Of a stretch of 64,000 bases of DNA, positions 55,273-64,000 are shown piece after piece. A model generated the notes under the pieces. That model saw only the letters and a list, made by a program, of their open reading frames with translations. It was not told the DNA's origin and made no database searches. The position numbers were made by a program, and so were the translations under genes. Source of the DNA: Cryptomeria japonica (lineage: Eukaryota; Streptophyta; Pinopsida; Cupressales; Cupressaceae); contig NC_081409.1 of NCBI RefSeq assembly GCF_030272615.1, forward strand, positions 207,807,190 through 207,871,189. Reading direction: 5' to 3'. The first letter of the stretch is position 1. Each line of letters begins with the position of its first letter.

Positions 55273-55883
55273 GTGTTCTATCCATGGAGGATGGCATTGA
55301 GGAAGCTGATTTTGAAAATAAATCAGAATTTATTGCATGGAGCTATTTCTGAAGAAAGGCCGAGTGACTTGGTTGATTTGGATCTACAACCTAATGTTGA
55401 GAATCTTCATCAAGTTAGAAGAGAGGCACAAGAGATTTGGGACATTCATGAAGATACTGCCGAAAGGTATGAGGAAAGTTCTGATTTTTACATGCATCAT
55501 AACAACAGTTCATTAAACTTGCATAATTTGTATATTCATGAGCAAAGATGGAAGAATTAGTTATTGGTGTCCATTGAAAATGAAGTACACACATTATCTA
55601 GGTTGGATGACACAAAAAATCTTGTTGAAAATTTCATCCACAGGACACCAAGAAACCAGTTTGAGCAAATTATTTCCCTTGTTGATATGCAAACGATTAA
55701 GAATACAATGGAAGAAATGAAAGCAGCCTTCTATGATCTATGATAAAGATGTAGCCACCAAGATTGCAGATGCAGTTTTATCTATGTCTAGGGAGACAAA
55801 TGGAGAGGTAAGTGAGCTCACCATTGAGCTTAAGTCCACGAAGCTTGCTTTGGAAAGTGTCCAAAATGCACTTCTTGATGTAG
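55273..55883 (+). pseudogene. coding relic of unknown family, helical and acidic
   Basis: An open frame at 55273-55560 (ALRKLILKINQNLLHGAISE, NVENLHQVRREAQEIWDIHE) stops once and continues in the same general direction with SIENEVHTLSRLDDTKNLVE and QFEQIISLVDMQTIKNTMEE. After a frame change comes KDVATKIADAVLSMSRETNG and LKSTKLALESVQNALLDV. It looks like one protein of about 200 residues with long amphipathic helices. It is cut at 55884 by the gypsy LTR. No family is recognised. Confidence 0.45.
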
Positions 55884-57763
55884 TGAAATATCCCAAACCA
55901 ATTTTTTCAATTTTTCAATTACAAAAAGTAATGCAACACACATCCATTAGGGTTAGCACTTAAACCAAAACGATGCGGAATACAACTCTAACCAAGAATG
56001 TACAACAGGATCCCGGGTTGGGCAAGGCGTGAGCATATGGTCAGAGGGTCTTACAGCATTCTAAAAGTGACTCTAACCAAGAATGTGCCCAAAATGGACT
56101 AACATATGGTCAGAGGATCTTAGTGCATGCTGAGAGCAACTCTAACCAAGAATGTGCCCAAGATGGACTAACATATGGTCAAAGGATCTTTACAATTACA
56201 ACTGCTGAAAGGAAAACTCGACACCAAGCATGTGCTTTCAAACCCAGGGTGGGAATGGAGCTACCATATGGCAGAGATGCTAAGAACTTAGAAATGGAAT
56301 TAAATGTAAATAACAAGCGTGAAATGGAAATGAGAAGAAATGCTGCCAGTACTACTGTTCAGCTTACAATTTGATAGTGAATGCTTGCCAAGATCATAAG
56401 ATTAAGACTATACAATGCTGCAACAATATAGAAGACTCTCCCAGGCTTAACAAAAATGATAAGTCCAAGAAATTCTTCTTAAGGATCAATCTTAATATTC
56501 TGATTTATGACAGACCTGCACTTGAAATGCTTAATCCGCAACACCATGGAATCACTAAAATGCTCATTACTCTCTCAATACTAGTCCGAATGACCCAAAA
56601 CCAAAAGCAATGGCTCCCTATGAAGGAGGCGACCAAACCAATACCAAGAAATCAGACATTAACCCAATAGATTATTTAACACGAACCCCAAGGCAATTCC
56701 TAGCAATGACGCCAGGCAAGAATGGCGATTCTTCTCTATAAAATAAAACACTTCATATTAGAATCTGCAAATTTGCACAAAGGAGCGCCCAGCCAAAACA
56801 AGAGGAAATATGCAATACCTAGAATGAATATGTTTTTATTTTGAAATATACGAGTGAAACTACAAATCTGCCCTGCTAACCGCGACTCCCGAAAATGAAA
56901 TGAAATGCAAATAACTGAACTTTAAGCACAACTCAAGCTACAATGCAATCCCCACTACAAACTCTCACAACTACACTAAATCGCCACTAGTTGCTATCTT
57001 TCAAGCAAGAAGCAATGCCAAGGCTAGGAGGCATTCATTCCTCGAAGCAACCCCAATACCATTCCGGTAGAGTAACATTACAATAGACATAAGATGCCCA
57101 AATGAAGGGAAGAGGCCTCCATTTATAAGCTTAACAAGGAATCTCTAGAGGCTTCTAGAAAGTGCGCCCTAATTTCACATTTGAATTTTCCTCCAAGAGA
57201 TGGCGCCACTTTTAAAAGCTTAATTAACCTTTATTTTAATTCACTTCTCTTCATAAAGTTGGCACCCCTTTTCATAAGCAAGATTTTAGACCTTAGGAAA
57301 TATTAAATCCCTTCCATGATGCGTCCACTCTTGAAGACCACCTTCTAAAACAACTTGAAGTGATGAAGCTAGGCCAAGGGGTCAACTTTAAAATATAACA
57401 TTAAAACATAACATTATTTAAATGAATTGAACTTATCTCTCCAAAAACATCCCAAGGCCAAAAGTGACGAAGCCAACTGAACCAATTGAAGAAGAGAACC
57501 AACTGTGCCGAAATAATCAGGACCACTGCCAGAAATAGAATTTACTAAAAATAGTAATTTCCAAAAGATGCTCGGAACGCAAAACCAGACATACCACTGT
57601 GAAGCCATCTGAAAACCCAAAAAGAATCCGCGATCCAAACTCTAATTCACAAGCAACAACCTCCAAAACTGGAAACCCTAATTTCACCCATTGAGTAGCC
57701 TACGTGTCTCCGAAATAGGCCATCGGTCAATTGAAACATCACGCCTGAGAAGGGGACATTACA
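55884..57763 (-). repeat. 3' LTR of chromovirus (1880 bp)
   Basis: On the + strand it runs from TGAAATATCCC to GGGGACATTACA. It holds short internal direct repeats of ACTCTAACCAAGAATGTGCC with ACATATGGTCAGAGGATCTT (about 55990-56190). Confidence 0.95.
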
Positions 57764-60495
57764 GTCTGCCCTCCCCAAGAAGCAATTGCAAGTTTGGATG
57801 CTGCAAAATCTCCTCATTCTCCCAGGTTGCATCCTCCAAGGGCAAATTCTTCCACCTCACCAAGTATTCCTTGATTGTTCTTCTTCTCAAAGAACGCTCT
57901 CTAGAATCAATAATTTCTTCCGGAATCAAAATCAACTGCCCTTCTTCGTCCAAAGGTGGTAATTGTGAAGAAGCAATAACATTATGTCCAAGTGCCTTCT
58001 TGAGGCGAGACACGTGGAAGACATTGTGCACTTTACTACTCGAAGGTAGCTCCAACTCATAAGCTACTGCTCCAACCTTTCTGATGACTTGGAATGGCCC
58101 ATAGAAATGAGGCTTGAGCTTCTCAGCTCCACTCTTCTTGAGAGCAGATTGTCTGTATGGCTGTAGTCGAAGATAAACCATATCTCCAACCTCAAAAGAG
58201 CGCTCAATGCGTCGTTGATCAACGTACATCTTCTGCTGATTCTGAGCAATCTGCAAGTTGTTTTCCAAGGATTTCAAGATGTCTTGACTTTGCTGCAACA
58301 AATCCTTGGCTTGAGGGGCTTTGCTATCACCAAACACCAAATCAACAAAGCTAGGAGCCTCATAACCATAGAGAGCCATGATGGGAGACATCCTTATTGA
58401 CATGTGAAAGGAAGAATTGTAACAATACTTGCCTATGTGGAGCCATTTCACCCAGGCTCTTTGCTGCTCCGAAACATAGTTTCTCAGATAGCCTTCCAAC
58501 CACTTGTTCACTATCTCTGTTTGTCCATCGGTTTGGGGGGTGATAACTAGTGCTTGGAGTAAGCACCGTACCACTCATCCTGAAGACTTCTTGCCAAAAG
58601 GTGCTTAGGAACTTGCTGTCCCTATCACTCACAATGTTTTTCAGCAACCCATGCAATCTAAACACCTCATGAAAAAACAAATCTGCAACTTGAGCTGCTT
58701 AAAAAGAGCTCGTGATGGCAAAGAAGTGAGCAAACTTTGTCAATCTGTCCACTACAACATAGATACAATCTTTTCCTTGGGCCTTTGGCAACCCAGTGAT
58801 GAAGTCCATTGATATGCTTTCCCATTTTTGGTTGGGAATGGGAAGAGGTTGCAGCAGACCAGCAGGTAGAGTGTGCTCATTCTTGTTCATCTGACAAGTA
58901 GGACATTTCTGGATGTAGCGTTGAACTTCCCCTTTCAGCCCTTTCCAAGCAAATCTTTCCCGAATCTGCCTATATGTTTTGAAGAAACCCTGATGACCAA
59001 CAAGTGGAATGTCATGGAATGTCATCAAAATCTTCTTTCTGAGCTTAGAATCAGCCACCACAAAGATTCTACCCTTGTAGTGTATCAGCCCGTCAACCAC
59101 CTTGTACCTTTCGTCATGAAAAGTACCTTCAATGATGCTGATTGCCAACTGATTTTTGGCATAATCAGCGAGCAACATGTCCTTCCAATCAGCAGTAAGC
59201 TCACACAATGAACTCAGATGAGGTCTCCTAGATAGAGCATCAGCCACAATATTGTTTTTCCCTTTGACATACTCAATGTCAAAATCGTAAGCTTGAAGCT
59301 TTCTCACCCACTTTTGTTGTCTCTCGTTCAAATCCTTTTGATGCATGAAGTGCTTGAGACTATTGTGATCAGTCTTGACCACAAATTTGCTCCCCACCAA
59401 ATACTGTCTAAACTTAGCTAATGAATGCATGAGTGCAAGCATTTCCTTGTCATAGATGGAGTAGGTCCTTTCAACACCTCTTAATTTTCTGCTCTCAAAC
59501 ACAATGGGATGCTTGTCTTGCATCAAAATAGCCCCAACACCTTCTCCAGATGCATCACACTGTAGCTCGAAGGGCTTGGAGAAATCTGGAATTGCCAAAA
59601 CCGGACAAGAGCTCATGATCTTCTTAAACTTATCAAAAGTAGTTTGAGCCTTTTTTGTCCAACAAAAAGCTCCCTTTTTCGTGAGGTCAATAAGAGGAGT
59701 AGCGTTCTTTGAATAGCCCTTCACAAATCTTCTGTAAAAACCACAAAGACCCAAGAACCCTTTCAAATGAGTCAAGTTCTCTGGGGGTGGGCAATCAACT
59801 ATTGCCTTGATCTTTTTGGGATCAACCTTCACTCCATCAGCACTAATTATGTGACCAAGGTAAAGTAGCTCCTTCATTCCAAATTCACATTTGGATTCTT
59901 TGGCAAACAGACTTTTTGATTCAAGGATGCTAAGCACTTCCTCTACGTGCTTGAGGTGTTCTTCCCATGTCCTACTGTAGATCAGAATGTCATCAAAAAT
60001 GATTAACACGAAGTTCCTCAACTGCTTCTAAAAGACTCTGTTCATACAAGACTGGAAGGTAGCAGGAGCATCAGGCAACCCAAATGGCATGACTAAAAAC
60101 TCGAAGTGACCATAGTGACATCTAAATGCTGTCTTCTCAACATCAGACCCTCTCATCCGAATTTGGTAGTAGCCCGACATCAGATCAATCTTTGAGAAGA
60201 ACTTGGCTCCATGTAGCTCATCTATGAGCTCATCTATCCTTGGAATGGGGTATTGATTTTTGATGGTGCTTTGATTCAAAGCACGATAATCCACACACAT
60301 GCGAATGGTACCATCCTTCTTCTTCACAAGAACAACTGCTGAAGTTAAAGGACTCTTACTTGGACGAATGAAGCCCATCTCCAAGAGTTCCTTAATGTTT
60401 TTCTCAATCTCATCCTTTTGCTTCTTAGGGTACCGATATGGAGTTGTGATAACTGGTTTAGCCCCTTCCTTGAGCTCTATGACATGCTTTGAGCC
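57759..60495 (-). pseudogene. chromovirus RT, RNase H, integrase and chromodomain
   Basis: [58 protein letters not shown], one stop (60028), and the catalytic IIFDDILIYS at about 60000. RNase H: FELQCDASGEGVGAILMQ and KTDHNSLKHFMHQKDLN. Integrase: HHCC finger (HDIPLVGHQGFF, KCPTCQMNK), core SMDFITGLPKAQGKDCIYVV, a stop at 58699, SDRDSKFLSTFWQEVFRM, then a one-base frameshift at a C run (about 58540) before TPQTDGQTEIVNKWLEGYLR. The C-terminus is KEYLVRWKNLPLEDATWENE, a chromodomain that in this clade guides insertion to marked chromatin. All catalytic residues seen are intact. Confidence 0.95.
57764..57785 (-). promoter_or_regulatory. chromovirus polypurine tract
   Basis: In element sense TTGGGGAGGGCAGAC stands directly before the 3' LTR start TGTAATGTCCCC. 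This is where plus-strand DNA synthesis starts in LTR elements. Confidence 0.75.
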
Positions 60496-61299
60496 TCATT
60501 CGGGAGTTGGCCCAGGAGGTAAATCAGCAAACACTTTACTCTTCCTGGTGAGTAAGGACTGGATATCAGGAGGGTAGTCCCTCTTTGTTTCAACCGGACT
60601 AGCTGGGAGAATCATACATTCTGCAGCCCACTCAACTTGATCATGCTGAATCAACTTTGCCATTCGCTTGAATGACACGATCCGAGGTCCACCGTTAGAC
60701 ATTCCTCTCAACACCACCTTCTTCCCATCGGATTGAAACTTGAGCTCCATGGTTTGCAGATTTAGGGAGATCTCTCCAAGTGAACGCAGCCATTGAATGC
60801 CTAGGACGGCATCCATATCTCCAATGCTGACTACATAGAAGTCATCCTTGACTTCGTAGTTGCCCAATTGCATAGACATATTTGGGATCTTCTTGGTGCA
60901 AGAAATGTGAAACCCATCAGCAACCATAACCTTGAAGCCTTCAAAATCTTCTGTTTGCAGCCCTTTCTTTGCCACCAGAACTTCATCAATGAAGTTATGT
61001 GTTGCTCCAGTATCAATCAAAGCGACTATTCGCTGCCCCTTAATCATCCCTCGAACCTTGAAGGATTCATTTTTTTGAAAGCTCGAAAGTTGAGCCAAGG
61101 TACCCCCACTTCCTTTTTCACCTTCAAATTCTTCGTGAACTCTTTCCACTTCGTTGTCATCACAATCTGATTGCTGGTCTGAAGAATCAGAATCGCTTTC
61201 TCCAGCTGAATAGTATTCAATTTGATGAATTTTGACTCCCTTTGGGCAAATATGATCTTGGGACCATTTTTCTCTACATCGGAAACATAACCCCTTTCT
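60496..61299 (-). pseudogene. chromovirus zinc knuckle and aspartic protease
   Basis: The frame continues with RKGLCFRCREKWSQDHICPK, a CX2CX7HXC-type knuckle common in plant gypsy gag. The protease has IVALIDTGATHNFIDEVLV (active site DTG at about 61005) and DMDAVLGIQWLRSLGEISLN. It ends with DYPPDIQSLLTRKSKVFADL, the usual entrance to RT. The stop at 60496 is TGA. Confidence 0.93.
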
Positions 61300-62565
61300 T
61301 CAGAGTTCGTTAAGTGTCTCTGGATCCAGCCTTGTGACATGAGTGTTATGCTGTTTGAACTCCTTATGGTGAGGTCCCTTTCCTTTATCCTTTTTGTGAA
61401 ATAATGGCTTCCATTGAATTTTTGCCTTAGGAGCAGCCCACTCCATATTTCTTGCTTTCTTCATGGCCTCTTGTAAGGAGGGTGGATCGAAAGCTTTAAT
61501 CCAACCCTTGAGTGGTTCCATAAGCCCTTCACTGAATAGGATCACCAACCACCTCTCGGTGATTCCCGTGACCATTACTGAAAGCCTTTGAAATTCAGCT
61601 ATGTAAGCATCGACTGTGCCATGTTGTCTAAGTTGTGCAAATTCTCTGAAATGCACTTCTGGATCCTTTTTCTCGAATCTCTCTGTGAGCCTATTGGTGA
61701 ACTCATCATAGGTAGTGATCGACCGATGCCCCAAGGTGACTAGACCATGGTACCACCATTCGTGTGCAACCCCATCTAAATGAAGCGTAGCAAACTTGAT
61801 TGCCTCCTCTTCTGTCATGGGTCTAAGAGCTAGATAGTTGTCTAACTTCTGTATCCAAGCTCTAGCTGAACTACTGTCACTCCCGTCAAAATGTGGAAGC
61901 ATAACCTTGTTGATTGCTTGATGCAAATCCCTCTGTACTGTTGCTTACCTATGTTCACGATGTCTCCCATGTCCTTTATTCTTCCTTTTATGGTCCACGA
62001 AATCATTGTAAGACATGTCTAACTTGATTTCATCAGGAAGAGACTCATACTCAGCACAATCAAGTCTCAACTGTTCCACAAATGATGCATTCTCTCCCGG
62101 ATTAGGTTGAGGGTTCACTGGTGCCAAGAAGGTGGGTTTAAAAGGCCTAGAAGAAATGTTTGTTCTAGTTGAGGTATGCGGAGCAACATGTTCACTATGC
62201 TGGTTGGAGCCACTGTGTTCTCCGGTGTGCCCTTGATTGTTCTATGAATTATAACTCTGACCCATTTTCCCCATCATGAGAGATGCCATATCCAATAAGG
62301 CATCCATCTTCCTCTCGAACCTCCTTCCCGGACTTGGTGTTCTTTCCCTTCCTTTTCCACTTTCATTCCGACTGCTTGTAAACCTCTCAGTACCACCCAC
62401 TAGCCTCTCACTGTCCCCCATTTTTGTTTCCGGAGAAGACTCCCAGTGAGCCCTCAAAACCTCTGATGCTGTTTGACCTTCAGGAACCTGATACCACTGA
62501 AACTGAAACTGACTTGCAGCCTTCTTATCTTCCCTTGCTAAGTATCTTCTTTCTCTGTCACTCAT
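61300..62565 (-). pseudogene. chromovirus gag
   Basis: Starts at 62565 (MSDRERRYLAREDKKAASQF). After a Ser/Arg-rich part and stops at 62242 and 61945 in one continuous frame, the gag core reads LPHFDGSDSSSARAWIQKLD, ATLHLDGVAHEWWYHGL, FREFAQLRQHGTVDAYIAEF and FSEGLMEPLKGWIKAFDPPS. The last codons before the next stop (61300) are ETLNEL. That TGA fits a CGA codon after C-to-T change. Gag forms the nucleocapsid. Confidence 0.92.
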
Positions 62566-62599
62566 AGAAGGTTTGTTTCACAGGATGGCAGGATGTGAA

Positions 62600-62611
62600 G
62601 CTCTAATACCA
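62600..62611 (-). promoter_or_regulatory. chromovirus primer binding site
   Basis: In element sense it is TGGTATTAGAGC, one base from the standard initiator tRNA-Met complement TGGTATCAGAGC, one base after the 5' LTR. The change is C to T. Confidence 0.85.
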
Positions 62612-62612
62612 C

Positions 62613-64000
62613 TGAAATATCCCAGACCAATTTTTTCAATTTTTCAATTACAAAAAGTAATGCAACACACATCCGTTAGGGTTAGCACTTAAACCAAAAT
62701 GATGCGGAATACAACTCTAACCAAGAATGTACACCAGGATCCTGGGTTGGGCAAGACATGAGCATATGGTCAGAGGGTCTTAAAGCATTCTGAAAGTGAC
62801 TCTAACCAAGAATGTGCCCAAAATGGACTAACATATGGTCAGAGGATCTTAGTGCATGCTGAAAGCAACTCTAACCAAGAATGTGCCCAAGATGGACTAA
62901 CATATGGTCAGAGGATCTTTACAATTACAACTGCTGAAAGGAAAACTCGACACCAAGCATGTGCTTTCAAACCCAGGGTGGGAATGGAGCTACCATATGG
63001 CGGAGATGCTAAGAACTTAGAAATGGAATTAAATGTAAATAACAAGCGTGAAATGAAAATGAGAAGAAATGCTGCCAGTACTACTGTTTAGCTTACAATT
63101 TGATAGTGAATGCTTGCCAAGATCATAAGATTAAGACTATACAATGCTGCAACAATATAGAAGACTCTCCCGGGCTTAACAAAAATGATAAGTCCAAGAA
63201 ATTCTTCTCAAGGATCAATATTAATATTCTGATTTATGACAGACCTGCACTTGAAATGCTTAATCCGCAACACCATGGAATCACTAAAATGCTCATTACT
63301 CTCTCAATACTAGTCCGAATGATCCAAAACCAAAAGCAATGGCTTCCTATGAAGGAGGCGACCAAACCAATACCAAGAAATCAGACATTAACCCAATAGA
63401 TTATTTAACACGAACCCCAAGGCAATTCCTAGCAATGACGCCAGGCAAGAATGGCGATTCTTCTCTATAAAATAAAACACTTCATATTAGAATCTGCAAA
63501 TTTGCACAAAGGAGCGCCCAGCCAAAACAAGAGGAAATATGCAATACCTAGAATGAATATGTTTTTATTTTGAAATATACGAGTGAAACTACAAATCTGC
63601 CCTGCTAACCGCGACTCCCGAAAATGAAATGAAATGCAAATAACTAAACTTCAAGCACAACTCAAGCTACAATGCAATCCCCATTACAAACTTTCACAAC
63701 TACGCTAAATCACCACTAGTTGCTATCTTTCAAGCAAGAAGCAATGCCAAGGCTAGGAGGCATTCATTCCTCGAAGCAACCCCAATACCATTCCGACAGA
63801 GTAACATTATAATAGACATAAGATGCCCAAATGAAGGGAAGAGGCCTCTATTTATAAGCTTAACAAGGAATCTCTAGAGGCTTCTAGAAAGTGCACCCTA
63901 ATTTCACATTTGAATTTTCCTCCAAGAGATGGCGCCACTTTTAAAAGCTTAATTAACCTTTATTTTAATTCACTTCTCTTCATAAAGTTGGCACCCCTTT
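62613..64000 (-). repeat. 5' LTR of chromovirus, truncated by the window edge
   Basis: Aligns base for base with 55884 onward, with roughly 2 percent scattered differences by eye. A one-base change shortens the small open frame at 62852 relative to its twin at 56123, one of several differences. Confidence 0.95.

Larger units (their letters stand above)
55884..64000 (-). mobile_element. Ty3/gypsy chromovirus, reverse strand, runs off the window
   Basis: The left (3') LTR is 55884-57763; the right (5') LTR starts at 62613 and continues past 64000. In element sense the order is LTR, PBS, gag, protease, RT, RNase H, integrase, chromodomain, PPT, LTR. Integrase after RT and a terminal chromodomain define a chromovirus. 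The coding frame has about five stops and one frameshift, so it is recently inactivated. The 5 bases left of it are TGTAG; the matching TSD lies outside the window. It sits in the downstream intron of the transporter gene. Confidence 0.95.

Noticed and set aside
56123-56670. Paired small frames in the chromovirus LTRs (56123, 56371; 62852, 63100)
   Set aside because: LTR sequence, antisense to the element, without motifs.
1-64000. tRNA, rRNA or other structural RNA genes
   Set aside because: None was recognised by eye on either strand; tRNA-like words found are primer binding sites of retroelements.

Overview
The window looks like nuclear DNA of a seed plant with a very large genome. A gymnosperm (conifer type) is the most likely source. 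The evidence is a chloroplast-type transporter gene with an intron of about 46.7 kb, a mass of old nested LTR retrotransposons, plant hAT transposase relics, and no bacterial features. The species cannot be named from sequence alone.

The only host gene I can support is a GDT1/UPF0016 family cation transporter, most like chloroplast PAM71 (GDT1-like 1), on the + strand. One exon is at 6235-6418 and ends at the K of the family signature E-x-G-D-K-T. The next is a 48-nt exon at 53153-53200 that starts with the T. Both splice junctions are phase 0 with GT/AG borders. Almost everything between is therefore intron filler, and the following intron runs off the right edge. The 5' exons and the remaining 3' exons are outside the window or were not found.

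Layout. 1-5470: decayed Ty1/copia pieces, an LTR remnant and a reverse-strand hAT transposase relic. 6235-6418: exon. 7209-13218: exactly five head-to-tail copies of a 1202-bp unit with no difference that I could find. 13957-43314: one degraded gag-protease retroelement ('element 1b', +). Its 5' LTR was hit by a younger relative on the reverse strand ('element 1a', 14058-19667, TSD GTTGA). Its body was hit by a solo LTR (21708-23720), a full copia element (23982-30705, TSD CTTCA) that itself carries a 1014-bp hAT-type element (TSD TTTATTTC) inside its reverse transcriptase, and an element of an unrecognised coding family ('X1', about 32063-41870). X1 is in turn split by a reverse-strand relative ('X2', 36296-39508, TSD TTGTT). 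43345-50160: a hAT transposase relic split by about 6.2 kb that holds a 523-bp duplication and two solo LTRs. About 50170-51933: another probable LTR. 53153-53200: exon. 55273-55883: an unrecognised coding relic. 55884 to the edge: a nearly full Ty3/gypsy chromovirus on the reverse strand with 1.88-kb LTRs and a chromodomain.

The retroelements do not cooperate with the host gene. They are nested parasites that expanded its intron. The items most worth following are the giant intron, the perfect 5 x 1202-bp array with an exon-like module in each unit, the X protein family, the 63-bp palindromic array in the X1 leader, and a cluster of stem-loops with covarying stems in the copia 3' region. TSDs, PBS and PPT calls were read by eye. 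Family assignments rest on motif recognition and no database search was run.
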